Source: an uncultured Dysosmobacter sp.
Lineage (GTDB): Bacteria > Bacillota > Clostridia > Oscillospirales > Oscillospiraceae
Reading direction: 5' to 3'
Assembly (NCBI GenBank): GCA_947625655.1
Contig: CANQPD010000012.1
Span: 19,963-83,962, forward strand
DNA length: 64,000 nt
Positions within the stretch are counted from its first letter, which is position 1; the number at the start of each line of letters is the position of its first letter. A program made the position numbers and the translations under genes. Below, in pieces: positions 50,551 through 59,872 of this stretch. The notes beneath the pieces were generated by a model, which worked only from the letters and a program-made list of their open reading frames with translations, was not told the origin of the DNA and ran no database searches.

Positions 50551-52146
50551 ATGGAAAGCGAGAAGAAAACTGCCACAAGTAACGCTGAAATGGTGACCGT
50601 TTCACGCGCGGAATATGAATCTCAGCAGGCACAACTGACTGAATTGAAGCTCCAGAACCAATGGCTTCTGGAGCAGTTGGGCCTTGCTAAAAAGCGGCAG
50701 TTTGGTTCGTCCTCTGAGCGGATTCAGGAAGAACTGATGGACCAGCTTGCCTTTTCCCTCAATGAAGCAGAAGCCTACGCGTATGGAACCAAATCTGCTA
50801 CACCGGAACAAATCGCCGTGAAAGCCCATGAGCGCAAGCGGCAGTCCGGCAGTGTGACGGACATTGTCCCCGAAGGAACTCCTACAGAAGTGGTGGAACA
50901 CCGTCTGTCTAATGAAAAACGGATCTGTGCTTCCTGCGGAACTGTTATGGAGGAGATTGGAAGGGAGATCCACCGGAGCCTGCAGATGGAGCCTGCCCAT
51001 TTCTGGATCCGGGAGGATGTCTACTATACATATGCCTGCAAGAACTGTGAAGAAGAGACCGGAGAAGCCAATATTCTGAAGACGCCAAAGCAGCCGGTGC
51101 TTTGCCCGGGCAGCTTTGCTTCAGCCGAAGCAGTGGCTCACATCATGACTCAGAAATTCGTGATGTATTCTCCGCTGTACCGTTTGGAGCAGGAATTTAA
51201 CCGGGAGGGATTGAAGCTGTCCCGGCAGACAATGGCCAACTGGATGCTGAACACCTCGGATACCTGGCTGCGTCCGATTTATGATGTGCTGCACCGGAAT
51301 CTTTGCCGCGAGACAGTTCTGCATGGAGATGAAACGACGCTGCAGGTGCTGAAGGAATCCGGAAAAGCAGCTGCCAGCAAGTCCTATATGTGGCTGTACC
51401 GGACCAGCGGATGTGCGGAAAGCCCTATCGTCCTGTATGAATACCAACCAAGCCGCAAGGCAGCTCATGCGGAAGAGTTCCTGAAAGGGTTCTCAGGCTG
51501 GCTTCATGCAGACGGATACCAGGGCTACCACAAACTGCCTGAAAATATCTGTGTTGTGGGTTGTTGGGCACATGCCCGGAGAAAATTTGACGAAGCCCTA
51601 CAGACCCTGCCCAAAGAGGACCGAAAAGGCTCTCTGGCAGCAACTGGTGAGTGCTATTGCACCAGGCTGTTCCAACTGGAGGAGTCTTTCACAGAGCTGA
51701 CGCCAGAAGAACGATATGCTAAGCGCCTGGAACAGGAGAAACCGGTTCTGGACGCTCTGTTGGTATGGGCAAATGAGACGATCTCCAAAACGGCACCGAA
51801 ATCTGCTCTTGGAAAGGCACTGCATTACCTGCTGGAGCAGTGGCCGTACCTGGTACGCTATTTGGAAGACGGCAGACTGGAACTGAGCAACAACCGTGCT
51901 GAGCGCAGCATAAAGCCTTTTGTGATGGGCCGGAAGAACTGGCTCTTTGCCAACACTCCGGCAGGCGCTCAATCCAGCGCGGTGATCTACAGCTTGATTG
52001 AAACGGCAAAGGAGAACAAACTCGACCCGTACAGATACCTGCTTTGGGTTCTGCAGAGTGCGCCGGTGCTGAGCCAGGCTGACGAATTTTGGGCTGAAAA
52101 GCTTCTGCCTGCCAACGCCCCTCAAGATTGCTATGTTCCTCAATAA
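50551..52146 (+). CDS. tnpC: IS66 transposase TnpC
   Basis: A 531-residue DDE transposase. ATG 50551 gives MESEKKTATSNAEMVTVSRA; ATG 50512 is also in frame. After a leucine-zipper-like part (LTELKLQNQWLLEQLGLAKK) comes a zinc-binding segment (CASCGTVMEEIG ... YACKNCEEE), then the catalytic part: LHGDETTLQVLKE, HADGYQGYHKLPE, VVGCWAHARRKFDEAL and the final ELSNNRAERSIKPFVMGRKN, holding the last acidic residue. Confidence 0.95.
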   Translation: MESEKKTATSNAEMVTVSRAEYESQQAQLTELKLQNQWLLEQLGLAKKRQFGSSSERIQEELMDQLAFSLNEAEAYAYGTKSATPEQIAVKAHERKRQSGSVTDIVPEGTPTEVVEHRLSNEKRICASCGTVMEEIGREIHRSLQMEPAHFWIREDVYYTYACKNCEEETGEANILKTPKQPVLCPGSFASAEAVAHIMTQKFVMYSPLYRLEQEFNREGLKLSRQTMANWMLNTSDTWLRPIYDVLHRNLCRETVLHGDETTLQVLKESGKAAASKSYMWLYRTSGCAESPIVLYEYQPSRKAAHAEEFLKGFSGWLHADGYQGYHKLPENICVVGCWAHARRKFDEALQTLPKEDRKGSLAATGECYCTRLFQLEESFTELTPEERYAKRLEQEKPVLDALLVWANETISKTAPKSALGKALHYLLEQWPYLVRYLEDGRLELSNNRAERSIKPFVMGRKNWLFANTPAGAQSSAVIYSLIETAKENKLDPYRYLLWVLQSAPVLSQADEFWAEKLLPANAPQDCYVPQ

Positions 52147-52152
52147 TGATTG

Positions 52153-52192
52153 ATCTCCACCTCAGCGCATTCGTGCCAAGGTGGAGATTTTT
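52153..52192 (+). terminator. Terminator of the IS66 genes
   Basis: ATCTCCACCT (52153-52162) pairs with AGGTGGAGAT (52179-52188), then TTTTTAT. Confidence 0.85.
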
Positions 52193-52217
52193 ATACGCTG
52201 TTAGCTTTGACGTTTAC

Positions 52218-52225
52218 ATCGTGAA
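52218..52225 (+). repeat. IS66 target duplication, right
   Basis: ATCGTGAA, identical to 49675-49682. Confidence 0.95.
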
Positions 52226-52320
52226 CGCAAAACTGGTGCAAAAAATAAGGAAGACCCCCGTTATACGGGAATCTTCCTCACGACGCCACATTCTCCAAGG
52301 TGACGTCTTAATATGTGTCT

Positions 52321-52339
52321 TGACGTGGACGTGGAGTGC
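52321..52339 (+). repeat. 19-bp inverted repeat, left copy
   Basis: TGACGTGGACGTGGAGTGC is the exact inverse of 61356-61374, 9 kb away, next to the tRNA-Leu gene. Confidence 0.9.
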
Positions 52340-52388
52340 TGCCATAGCAGTTGACTAATACAAAATATATTATCCGTGTCAAGAGGGG

Positions 52389-52424
52389 CATCCCATCGCC
52401 CATCCCATCGCTCCATCCCATCGC
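52389..52424. repeat. Three short tandem repeats
   Basis: CATCCCATCGC at 52389, 52401 and 52414. A 17-bp stretch of it recurs inverted with one mismatch at 58205-58221, so the pair encloses the ATPase and surface protein genes. Confidence 0.8.
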
Positions 52425-52442
52425 CCGAGGCTCATTAAAAAC

Positions 52443-54857
52443 TCATACTGCTACTGATCGATTTCGTATATCGAGGCACCACGAATCAAGTGTTGCTTTA
52501 GCATTACAATCTATATCTTCCAGGTGTGCAAGAAGGTGCTGTTTGTTCAACAGATAGATGAGGCACAGAATATCTCGAGCGGTTCTCTGTTTCTCAGAAT
52601 CAGAAATAAAGCTAAAGAAGTTAAAATCTTTCATTGTTTTAATCTGCTCCTCCTTATGGCTCCCGCCATGCAAAACCAACCGATACATAAGATTCTTAAA
52701 ATAAACCTCATATACAGGGTCTTTCAGTGAGGAAAGAATTTCTGCGTTTGTAGAGACCTCCTCGATGCCTTTCCGATATTCAAACGTTGAAAATGCCTCT
52801 AATGCTTGTCGCATTATGTTCCCAATTACTAGTTCTTGTTCATTAGTCTGATTCTGGCCGTAAGCGTAAATGATGCCAACTAGTTCTGTGTATTCCTGCC
52901 TCCGCTTATATTGGAACGGCTTGATGCTTTCGTCCCTTAATTCAAATCTGTTGAATTTGGGCGGCAGCGAATAGCCTTTTAGCTTGCAATTGTCTACGAT
53001 TTCTTCAAATATCTTATGAATATCATAAAACGTCATGAGATCATGAGTCATGACTAACGCCTTAGTATCCATATTCCCAGCGAGAAAAGCGTCTAACTCA
53101 TACCTCAAAAAGGAAAGAATCCCAACTCTATTCTCCAAATCATAACTTGAAACCGGGTCATCAATTATAAGTAAATATTCATTTGAATAGGCGCGGCTCT
53201 CTTCCTGTCCCTGCAAGATACTTGCAAAAAAGTAGCATAGCCCTATAATATTTCGTTCTCCCACTGAAACATCGCAGGGTTTTACACTATGGCCATGTGA
53301 GAGCAGTTTGTAACTGCCGTCGACATACTCGATTTTAAGCCTATCCTCAGCAAAAAAGATATACTTCATAGAATTATTAATAACGTCAAGTGCCAACTCC
53401 ACATTACTTCTTTTTGCTTCGAGTTTCTTAACGGTATCTTCTTTTTCTAAGTATGTCTTTTTCAGCTCAGCGTGAAGACTTTCTGCAGATGAGCACTCCG
53501 CAAGTTGCTTGTCATATTGCCTCGCAATTTCGACAATATCATAGTGTGTAATTTCCCCGTTTATTCTGTGTAGCTCACCGATGATCGGTTGAGTGTTTTT
53601 GGCTTGTTGATTATGTTCCATTCGTTCGTGTTCAAGCTCAGTAAGCGCATTGCTTAACCGTAGTGTTAAATCTTGAACTGGCAAGACGCTGTCCTCGACT
53701 GTATCGTATGGATTATCTATTTTTCGTTGTAATAGGTCATTGTTCTTTTTTACTGCCGCATCAATCTGTTTTATTAGCTCGACGCATGTCGAATGCCCTC
53801 TGAGTTGCTCAAAGGGAGACAAATCAATTGGAATTTCTCCACGTATTTTTTCTCTAAGTAAGCCTTGGCGCTCTTCGACAATTTTACTTAAAACTTTTTC
53901 AATGCTCTGGACCAGACCAGCCTTGTACGTTGCAGTTATTTGCTGGAAACAATATGGGCATTGGTTTGTATCTTCGGCCTCAAATAACGTTTTCCTTTGC
54001 ACGAGCTCCTGAGCTTGTCCATGTTGAACTAGTTCAAGAAGGTACTCTTCTCGCTTTGATAAAATTGGTTTCTCAATTTTTTCCAACAGCAGTTTTTGAA
54101 TTTCTGATTCATCGTATGAATCGTATCCAGACGGGAGGGAAGGAACTGAATGGTTTATAACCAAGCTACCAGCCTTTACTGTAGCCAGTTCGCTCTCTAA
54201 TCTTTTGAACTCCACAAGCAGTTCATCTCTTGGTTTTGATGGACTGATGTCTAGAAATTGTTTGTATGTGGCATCATTTACGCCTGTATTCTGCCGATGT
54301 TCGCGAATTCTTTTGTCCCTTCCTGCCCAATTATCATCTCCTTGAAGGGCAAAGCGAAGCCTGGCCAAATGATATTTGGGGGATTTTATATTGGTGCTGT
54401 TGTAATACTCATCATCTAATAATTTCTGCTGATCGTCTAGGCTTGCTTTGGCGGTGTCGCGTTCGCTTTCAGCTAATTTGATTTGAGCCGCCAAATCAAC
54501 CTGTTCACCAAGCATAATAATGGTATCCAAATGGTCTTCTTGTAATTTAACATTTTTATCGACATAATCTTCATCGAAAACAAAGATATGTTTTTTCTCA
54601 TTCTCTGTTAAACTTATAGGCTGCCCATCTTTATTTAAGACTGAAATACATCCAATTGCAGGTAAATCTTCGCCAGCGACTTTTCGAAAACCTCGTGCGA
54701 TGGTGCTTTTTCCGGAGCCGTTTCTTCCATACAACAACGAACCTTTCACGATTTTGATTTTATTTCCTTCAGTAGGCTCAAAGAGATTGAGGAACGTTGG
54801 CGCACTAAAGTTGGCCCCAGATATCTCAATGCTCGCAATATCTTTCAACATATCCAA
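52443..54857 (-). CDS. RloC/PrrC-like ATPase, probable anticodon nuclease
   Basis: An 804-residue ATPase of the AAA_13 type. Walker A is LLYGRNGSGKSTIARGFRKV near residue 43; a long coiled coil is interrupted by NQCPYCFQQI, a CxxC zinc-hook-like turn as in RloC; the ABC signature VSVGERNIIGLCYFFASIL and Walker B EYLLIIDDPVSSYDLENRVG follow. Near the C-terminus, IMRQALEAFSTF and LVLHGGSHKEE supply an Arg-Glu-His arrangement like that of PrrC/RloC anticodon nucleases, which cut tRNA when restriction is impaired or DNA is damaged. Start MDM follows GGAGG. It is AT-rich compared with the chromosome, and nuclease activity is inferred. Confidence 0.72.
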   Translation of the reverse strand: MDMLKDIASIEISGANFSAPTFLNLFEPTEGNKIKIVKGSLLYGRNGSGKSTIARGFRKVAGEDLPAIGCISVLNKDGQPISLTENEKKHIFVFDEDYVDKNVKLQEDHLDTIIMLGEQVDLAAQIKLAESERDTAKASLDDQQKLLDDEYYNSTNIKSPKYHLARLRFALQGDDNWAGRDKRIREHRQNTGVNDATYKQFLDISPSKPRDELLVEFKRLESELATVKAGSLVINHSVPSLPSGYDSYDESEIQKLLLEKIEKPILSKREEYLLELVQHGQAQELVQRKTLFEAEDTNQCPYCFQQITATYKAGLVQSIEKVLSKIVEERQGLLREKIRGEIPIDLSPFEQLRGHSTCVELIKQIDAAVKKNNDLLQRKIDNPYDTVEDSVLPVQDLTLRLSNALTELEHERMEHNQQAKNTQPIIGELHRINGEITHYDIVEIARQYDKQLAECSSAESLHAELKKTYLEKEDTVKKLEAKRSNVELALDVINNSMKYIFFAEDRLKIEYVDGSYKLLSHGHSVKPCDVSVGERNIIGLCYFFASILQGQEESRAYSNEYLLIIDDPVSSYDLENRVGILSFLRYELDAFLAGNMDTKALVMTHDLMTFYDIHKIFEEIVDNCKLKGYSLPPKFNRFELRDESIKPFQYKRRQEYTELVGIIYAYGQNQTNEQELVIGNIMRQALEAFSTFEYRKGIEEVSTNAEILSSLKDPVYEVYFKNLMYRLVLHGGSHKEEQIKTMKDFNFFSFISDSEKQRTARDILCLIYLLNKQHLLAHLEDIDCNAKATLDSWCLDIRNRSVAV

Positions 54858-55261
54858 TATTCCTCCGAAAGAAAATCTGATAAATTACTCTTGTAATTAT
54901 ACCAAAGGCTTTATTCAATATCAATGAGACGTAAGAAAGTGATGCCTCCAATATATATCCACGTGCTTAATTTCGAGATTACTTTGAATGCCAAATGTTA
55001 AATATCATTCGTTTGTTTGGCAGAAAACTGCACAGGAAACGGAGGTCTGGATCGCTAATATGCCAGATCATATGATTCATCTGAATGGAGACAAACTCTT
55101 AGGATCACATAAATAGTGACACTAATTGGGTCAATACTGCGGTACACATCTGGACCGGGCGTATTTGGGGGTGGAGTTGTTGTGGCATGCGCCTTCCACC
55201 GGAGTGATAATCCACTCCGGTGGAAGGGCTGGGGACAGCCCAAGTCCGCCACAAAGCGAAA
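54858..55261. other. AT-rich gap with a hairpin
   Basis: No gene seen. CCTTCCACCGGAGTG (55192-55206) and CACTCCGGTGGAAGG (55213-55227) form a perfect 15-bp stem downstream of the minus-strand surface gene, probably its 3' end structure. Confidence 0.6.
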
Positions 55262-57778
55262 CTACTTAAGCACACAACGCACCGAGAGCCCAGCAGTAGG
55301 CAGAAGGGAGATACCAGAGTATAGTCCGCCAAGTCTAGGACGATAGTCGAGAGCACCGCGGGTGATAGCGCTGCCCGCTCTAACTGGAGTAGATGTCCAC
55401 CAATTCCCGGCATCTTCGCTATTATCCAGAGAACCGCCACTATAATAATTAGCAATGGCTGGAGTAAAGGCCTCTAGATAGGTAGCATCCCAGCCGTCGC
55501 TATTTGGGGTTAATTTTTCTAGATCAGTACGACTCGGTAGTTTCCAGCCTTTGGGGCATATATCATAAAGTGCTACTGAAGATGAAGATTCTTCGCAGAT
55601 TGTGCCAGCAGTAGCAGCACAATAGTTATACCAGTTACCTATATTTGCATTATCCCCCGTATGCATTCTCGCCTCTGTATACGAATCGCCAGATGTCAAG
55701 TCATTTGAAGGCATCGTATAGTCAGAGATAATGTTTGTATCCGCTCGGGTCATCACTTGCCCGGCATCAATCTTTAAATTTTGGGTCATCCAGCATTTGC
55801 CGTTGATATAACGGACGGTGTATGTTTTACCATCTCGCAAATCTGGTAATGTCACAGCTTGTGTCACTGCTTCGGTGCTACACTGGCTTGTAGTATATTT
55901 TTGCATACTAAGCTTTTCCCACTGGGCATAAAGAATAAGTGTATAGTCGTTGACAATAGAAGTATAGCCGTAGATCGCACCGTCTTTGTAGCTTGTGCCG
56001 GAACCGTTTGGCTTCGTATTCCATCCTGTGAATATATGGCCCTCTTTAGTAAAGCCGTTGGGATTTAGGCTGACATTGTTTTTATAGGCAACTGTCTGCG
56101 GGTTAGTGGCGCCGCCAGTGCTACCATTTCCCTCGAAAATGATATTAAGATTTTTTACCCACTTTGCGTAGACTGTTTGCGAATTCATTTCCGTTGTAAT
56201 CTTAAATTCATTCCCGGCCGTACCAGCAGTATCCGTGTACCAACCATCGAATGCATAGCCGTCTTTTATAGGTGTTAGCTCTTCGCCGCTGAGGACACCA
56301 ATACCTTCTCCTTCAATCGTAGCATAATAGCCATAGTAGCTGCCATTAGAGACGTCTGTCCTGAAAAAGAATTGCGCCGTATCGCCAGGGATAGTAAAAA
56401 TTTCGGTTTTTAGTTCAGAGTTTTCGCTAGACGGCGGTACGGCCCTATGAATACCGCCGCTACCGCCGCTACCACCATTGGCACCACCGCCTAGTTTACC
56501 AGTAATTGAGTAGGCATAGTTTGAGGCAGATGGTACAACCGAACCATCATAAATAGCTACCCAATCATAAGAAATGCCTTCGGTTTGGTAAGTGATGGTG
56601 ACATGGAGTTCTGTTGCGCCTGGAATAGTGATAACATCGGTAACAGCCAAATTATCTGCGTAGTCGCCAGTAGAATTACCATCATCATCTACGTTGGGAG
56701 ATTTGGAGATCTTTGTAATCTTTTTTGTGCTATTTGGGTCATATACAACTACATTGGTCGTTTTAGAAGTATTATTGCCGAAATACCCGCCATTTGCATC
56801 GTAGGTTATTGCAATACCACCTTGTTTCCACATCGCATATAACGTCGTGATATTCTCGCTGGTTTGATCTATGCCGTAAGTGTCTCCGGGTTGGAAGGCG
56901 GTTCCAGCACAGGTGTCTGGGTTAGAAGTTGTTGGAGCAACGGTACACCAACCTTTGAAGTCATAGTTTTCTCTTGTTGGGGTTTTATCGGAGAGAGTGA
57001 TGGACGTAGCTGAAGTCGTACTATTTTGGGCGGCGGGCATATTGGAGACGGTGTCCGTGGTATTTGCGTCGTAAGTGATGACGTAAGCGATTGGATTTGG
57101 AACAGCAATAATGGTAAACGTATTTGTATAAGTGTCTGCCAGCGTAGTGTAGTCTGCCCGGATACCAAGGGAGATAGAATAGTTGTTTGCCGTAGCATTG
57201 GCGGTCGCGGTAGTATCTATCGTAGAGGCTTCAGTAGTTGGAGCTGGGAGGTAGTCTTCGTTTACGTTAGAGTTAAACTTGCTTGGTTTGTAGCCCCATT
57301 TGCCATTGAGATCTGTTTTGTTGATAGCTGAGAAATCTGTTTCCGTAGTTGCAGAGGAAAGTGAGGACAAGAAGTTTTGTTTAGTTTGGTCGTATAGTTT
57401 GCCTTCATCATCGTTCCCGGAGATAGAAAGTGTATAGCCAGAGAAATTGTTGGTGGTAACAGTAAAGATGGCAGAGTTATCTGGATTAGAGGAAGCAAAA
57501 GTTCCAGCCATAGAGTTCACATCAAGTTCCACAGAAGCAGCAGACTTGGCGACGTTCAAAGTGAGAGATGAACTCTGAACCGTTCCAGTTACTGCTTCTG
57601 TGTTCTGCTCGCCCTTACTTATTGGAAAAAGGCACGTAAGAGCGAGCAAAAGAAATGTGAATGCGGATAGTAATCCGGTCTTGTTAAGATTGCGACTGTA
57701 TTTGATATAATTGTTGTTTCTAAAGTAAAACTTTGAACTGAACTTTCCCCCTTGATTATTTGTTTGTATGGCCTTCAT
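55262..57778 (-). CDS. Secreted repeat protein with FISUMP-like C-terminus
   Basis: An 838-residue protein. A membrane/signal segment (GLLSAFTFLLLALTCLFPIS) lies at residues 35-55 after a polar leader. An all-beta part follows (SSLTLNVAKSAASVELDVNS), then three InlB-type repeats (YVITYDANTTDTVSNMPAAQ, ITYDANGGYFGNNTSK, IIFEGNGSTGGATNPQTVAY) with GWCT/GWYT/GWNT signatures. The C-terminal 200 residues (GKCWMTQNLKIDAG, YDICPKGWKLPSRTDLEKL, NWWTSTPVRAG) match the major paralogous domain first described in Fibrobacter. The AT-rich composition and this architecture, common in Saccharibacteria as far as I recall, suggest transfer from a distant donor. Confidence 0.78.
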   Translation of the reverse strand: MKAIQTNNQGGKFSSKFYFRNNNYIKYSRNLNKTGLLSAFTFLLLALTCLFPISKGEQNTEAVTGTVQSSSLTLNVAKSAASVELDVNSMAGTFASSNPDNSAIFTVTTNNFSGYTLSISGNDDEGKLYDQTKQNFLSSLSSATTETDFSAINKTDLNGKWGYKPSKFNSNVNEDYLPAPTTEASTIDTTATANATANNYSISLGIRADYTTLADTYTNTFTIIAVPNPIAYVITYDANTTDTVSNMPAAQNSTTSATSITLSDKTPTRENYDFKGWCTVAPTTSNPDTCAGTAFQPGDTYGIDQTSENITTLYAMWKQGGIAITYDANGGYFGNNTSKTTNVVVYDPNSTKKITKISKSPNVDDDGNSTGDYADNLAVTDVITIPGATELHVTITYQTEGISYDWVAIYDGSVVPSASNYAYSITGKLGGGANGGSGGSGGIHRAVPPSSENSELKTEIFTIPGDTAQFFFRTDVSNGSYYGYYATIEGEGIGVLSGEELTPIKDGYAFDGWYTDTAGTAGNEFKITTEMNSQTVYAKWVKNLNIIFEGNGSTGGATNPQTVAYKNNVSLNPNGFTKEGHIFTGWNTKPNGSGTSYKDGAIYGYTSIVNDYTLILYAQWEKLSMQKYTTSQCSTEAVTQAVTLPDLRDGKTYTVRYINGKCWMTQNLKIDAGQVMTRADTNIISDYTMPSNDLTSGDSYTEARMHTGDNANIGNWYNYCAATAGTICEESSSSVALYDICPKGWKLPSRTDLEKLTPNSDGWDATYLEAFTPAIANYYSGGSLDNSEDAGNWWTSTPVRAGSAITRGALDYRPRLGGLYSGISLLPTAGLSVRCVLK

Positions 57779-57831
57779 GTTTACCTCTGCTTATTACCTC
57801 TCTTGTTATTAGCCCGAGGTGCCTACTAACA

Positions 57832-57980
57832 AAAATGGCACCACGAGGGTGCAATAATCAAATATTTACGTCGATATATAACCGAACAATACGTATTTGA
57901 CGCCTCATGGTGCCATTTTCATATTGTTCGATCCGCTTAAAAAACGGTTATATCTTGACTTGTAAATATTTAATTATTGC
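57832..57980. repeat. Nested inverted repeats before the surface gene
   Basis: Three interleaved inverted pairs: AAATGGCACCACGAGG (57833) with CCTCATGGTGCCATTT (57908); GCAATAATCAAATATTTAC with ATATAACCG (57850-57884) against CGGTTATAT and GTAAATATTTAATTATTGC (57944-57980); and CGAACAATA against TATTGTTCG. The order is A-B-C then A'-C'-B', so no single hairpin explains it. It lies directly upstream of the minus-strand surface protein gene and may be a recombination or regulator site. Confidence 0.7.
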
Positions 57981-58540
57981 ACTTTAATTATACCACACCC
58001 AAAATTCGTGGCAAGGGACTTTTCTGGATAACTTTCCCAATTTTCGTGTTATAAAGATCAGAAAAAGCAACTCTGCTTTTCTTCACGCGGGCCCGTGCCC
58101 GCCGTATGGATTGCTATCCCCTGTAAGGGAATAGAGTCGTTTCCCTTGGCGGCGGATTTTCCGCACAGTTCCGGGCTTCTCGCTCCTTCAAACTCTAGAC
58201 GGTTGGATGGGCGATTGGATGGGGTGCTAACAGGGGTAAAATGCTTGCTTTAGGGAGGCGGATATAGTGTAATTCCGCATTTTTACCTTGCGGCGGGAAT
58301 TTGCTAACAGGGGTGGGGCTTGCGAAAAGCCACATTTTTTCACTTTTTTGCTCGCTTATGCTTTGTCGCTACGGCAAGTGGAGTTATAATGTCTCACATA
58401 AATAAGGAGAACATATTATCGCAGAAAAGCAAGCAATAAAATTATCCGGTTTTTCTCCGCAAAAGACTGGATTTTCTGGCCCAGCAGAGCTATGCTTGGA
58501 CTGCCCCGGACGAGCTTGCCGGGCAGGAAGGAGGCTCAAG
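57981..58540. other. Gap with repeats before the recombinase pair
   Basis: No convincing gene. TGCTAACAGGGGT occurs at 58225-58237 and 58302-58314 (77 bases apart). GGATGGGCGATTGGATG (58205-58221) is the inverse of part of the tandem repeat at 52389. GTTATAATG at 58384-58392 may be a -10 box for the recombinase operon. Confidence 0.5.
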
Positions 58541-59872
58541 ATGCCAAAGAAAAATATCATAATTGAGAAACTTCCGGCTATGCCGAAAAAGCCGGAACTC
58601 ATCCGCGTGGCGGCTTATGCGCGGGTCTCAGCAGACAAGGATGCCGCATTTCATTCGCTGGAGGCGCAGACAGAATATTACGAGCAGTGTGTCTCTGCCC
58701 ATCCAGATTGGCAGCTTGTTGGAATTTACTCGGATAACGGGATATCCGGGACGACCATCAACCGCCCAGAATTCCAGCGAATGTTACAGGACTGCTGGGA
58801 TGGAAAAATAGATCTCATCATTACAAAGTCTATCACACGTTTTGCTCGCAACACCGTGGTGCTTTTAGAGTCCGTCCGGGAACTAAAACGCCTCGGTGTT
58901 GACGTTTATTTTGAGAAAGAAAATATGCATTCCATCAGCCCGGATGGTGAGCTGCTTCTCACGCTACTTGCTATGTATGCCGAAGAAGAAGCCCGCTCCG
59001 CTAGTGAAAACCAGCGTTGGCGAATACAAAAACGCTTTGAAAACGGTGAGCCGTGGGTCGGCAAGATGCTCGGCTACAGGCTGAAAAATGGTCGACTGGT
59101 CATTGTTCCGGAGGAAGCCGAGATTGTTCGCCAGATATTCTCGGGCTACCTTTCCGGTATGGGGCAATACAGCATCGCCAAAAAGCTGAAATTACAAGGG
59201 ATTTCCTCAGCCAGCGGCAATATCTGGTCGGGTGCCTCTATCCGCCGTATCCTTACCAACGAAAAATATACAGGCAACATGATTCTGCAAAAGACTTATC
59301 GCAAGGATTTCAGAGACAAAACCTATCGGAAGAATCGCGGCGAACGGTGTAAATATTATGTTGAAAACAGTCACGAAGCTATTATAGATCAAGAAGCCTT
59401 TGACGAAGTCCAAGAAGAAATGGCTCGGAGAGCCGTGAAATACAATCATACGCCTGAAACTGTCCGAAGCGAACCTCATCTGTTCTGCGGCATCCTGCAA
59501 TGCGGCATCTGCGGGTGTCACTATAAGCACTATCGCACTAACGCCAAGAAATACGACAAATCCGTATGGGCATGCCCCAGTTACTATGCAATGGGCAAAG
59601 ATATCTGCCCAGCGCAGCAGATCCCAGAGGACATTTTAATCGAAAAAACGATTGACGTATTGAGTGTACCTGCGTTGAACCGGGAGACCCTGCTGAAACG
59701 GGTGCGGCAAATTATTGTTCCCGCGCACAATAGGCTGCGCTACATTCTGCAAGACGGTACGGAAATAGAGGTAGTATGGCAGCACCGCTCTCGCCGCGAG
59801 AGCTGGACGCCGGAAATGCGGGAGAAAGCACGCCAAAGGGCATTGGCCCAACACCGGAAGGAGGAAAATTAA
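58541..59872 (+). CDS. Serine recombinase 1 of a coupled pair
   Basis: A 443-residue serine recombinase starting at ATG 58541 after AGGAAGGAG. The catalytic serine is in VAAYARVSADKD (about residue 28), followed by SDNGISGTTINRPEFQRMLQ and the arginine motif TKSITRFARNTVVLLES. The recombinase domain contains WSGASIRRILTNEKYTGNMI; the zinc ribbon is LFCGILQCGICGCHYKH ... WACPSYY. The C-terminus is short, with a basic end (TPEMREKARQRALAQHRKEE). It shares its stop region with the second recombinase (TAATG), so the two are made together. Confidence 0.93.
   Translation: MPKKNIIIEKLPAMPKKPELIRVAAYARVSADKDAAFHSLEAQTEYYEQCVSAHPDWQLVGIYSDNGISGTTINRPEFQRMLQDCWDGKIDLIITKSITRFARNTVVLLESVRELKRLGVDVYFEKENMHSISPDGELLLTLLAMYAEEEARSASENQRWRIQKRFENGEPWVGKMLGYRLKNGRLVIVPEEAEIVRQIFSGYLSGMGQYSIAKKLKLQGISSASGNIWSGASIRRILTNEKYTGNMILQKTYRKDFRDKTYRKNRGERCKYYVENSHEAIIDQEAFDEVQEEMARRAVKYNHTPETVRSEPHLFCGILQCGICGCHYKHYRTNAKKYDKSVWACPSYYAMGKDICPAQQIPEDILIEKTIDVLSVPALNRETLLKRVRQIIVPAHNRLRYILQDGTEIEVVWQHRSRRESWTPEMREKARQRALAQHRKEEN

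Larger units (their letters stand above)
49683..52217 (+). mobile_element. Complete IS66 family element
   Basis: A 2535-bp element with tnpA, tnpB and tnpC. The ends are imperfect inverted repeats: GTAAGCGTCAAAGCTAAC (from 49683) against the complement of 52200-52217, GTAAACGTCAAAGCTAAC. It is flanked by 8-bp direct repeats ATCGTGAA, the length expected for IS66. All three frames are open, so it may be recent and active. Confidence 0.95.
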
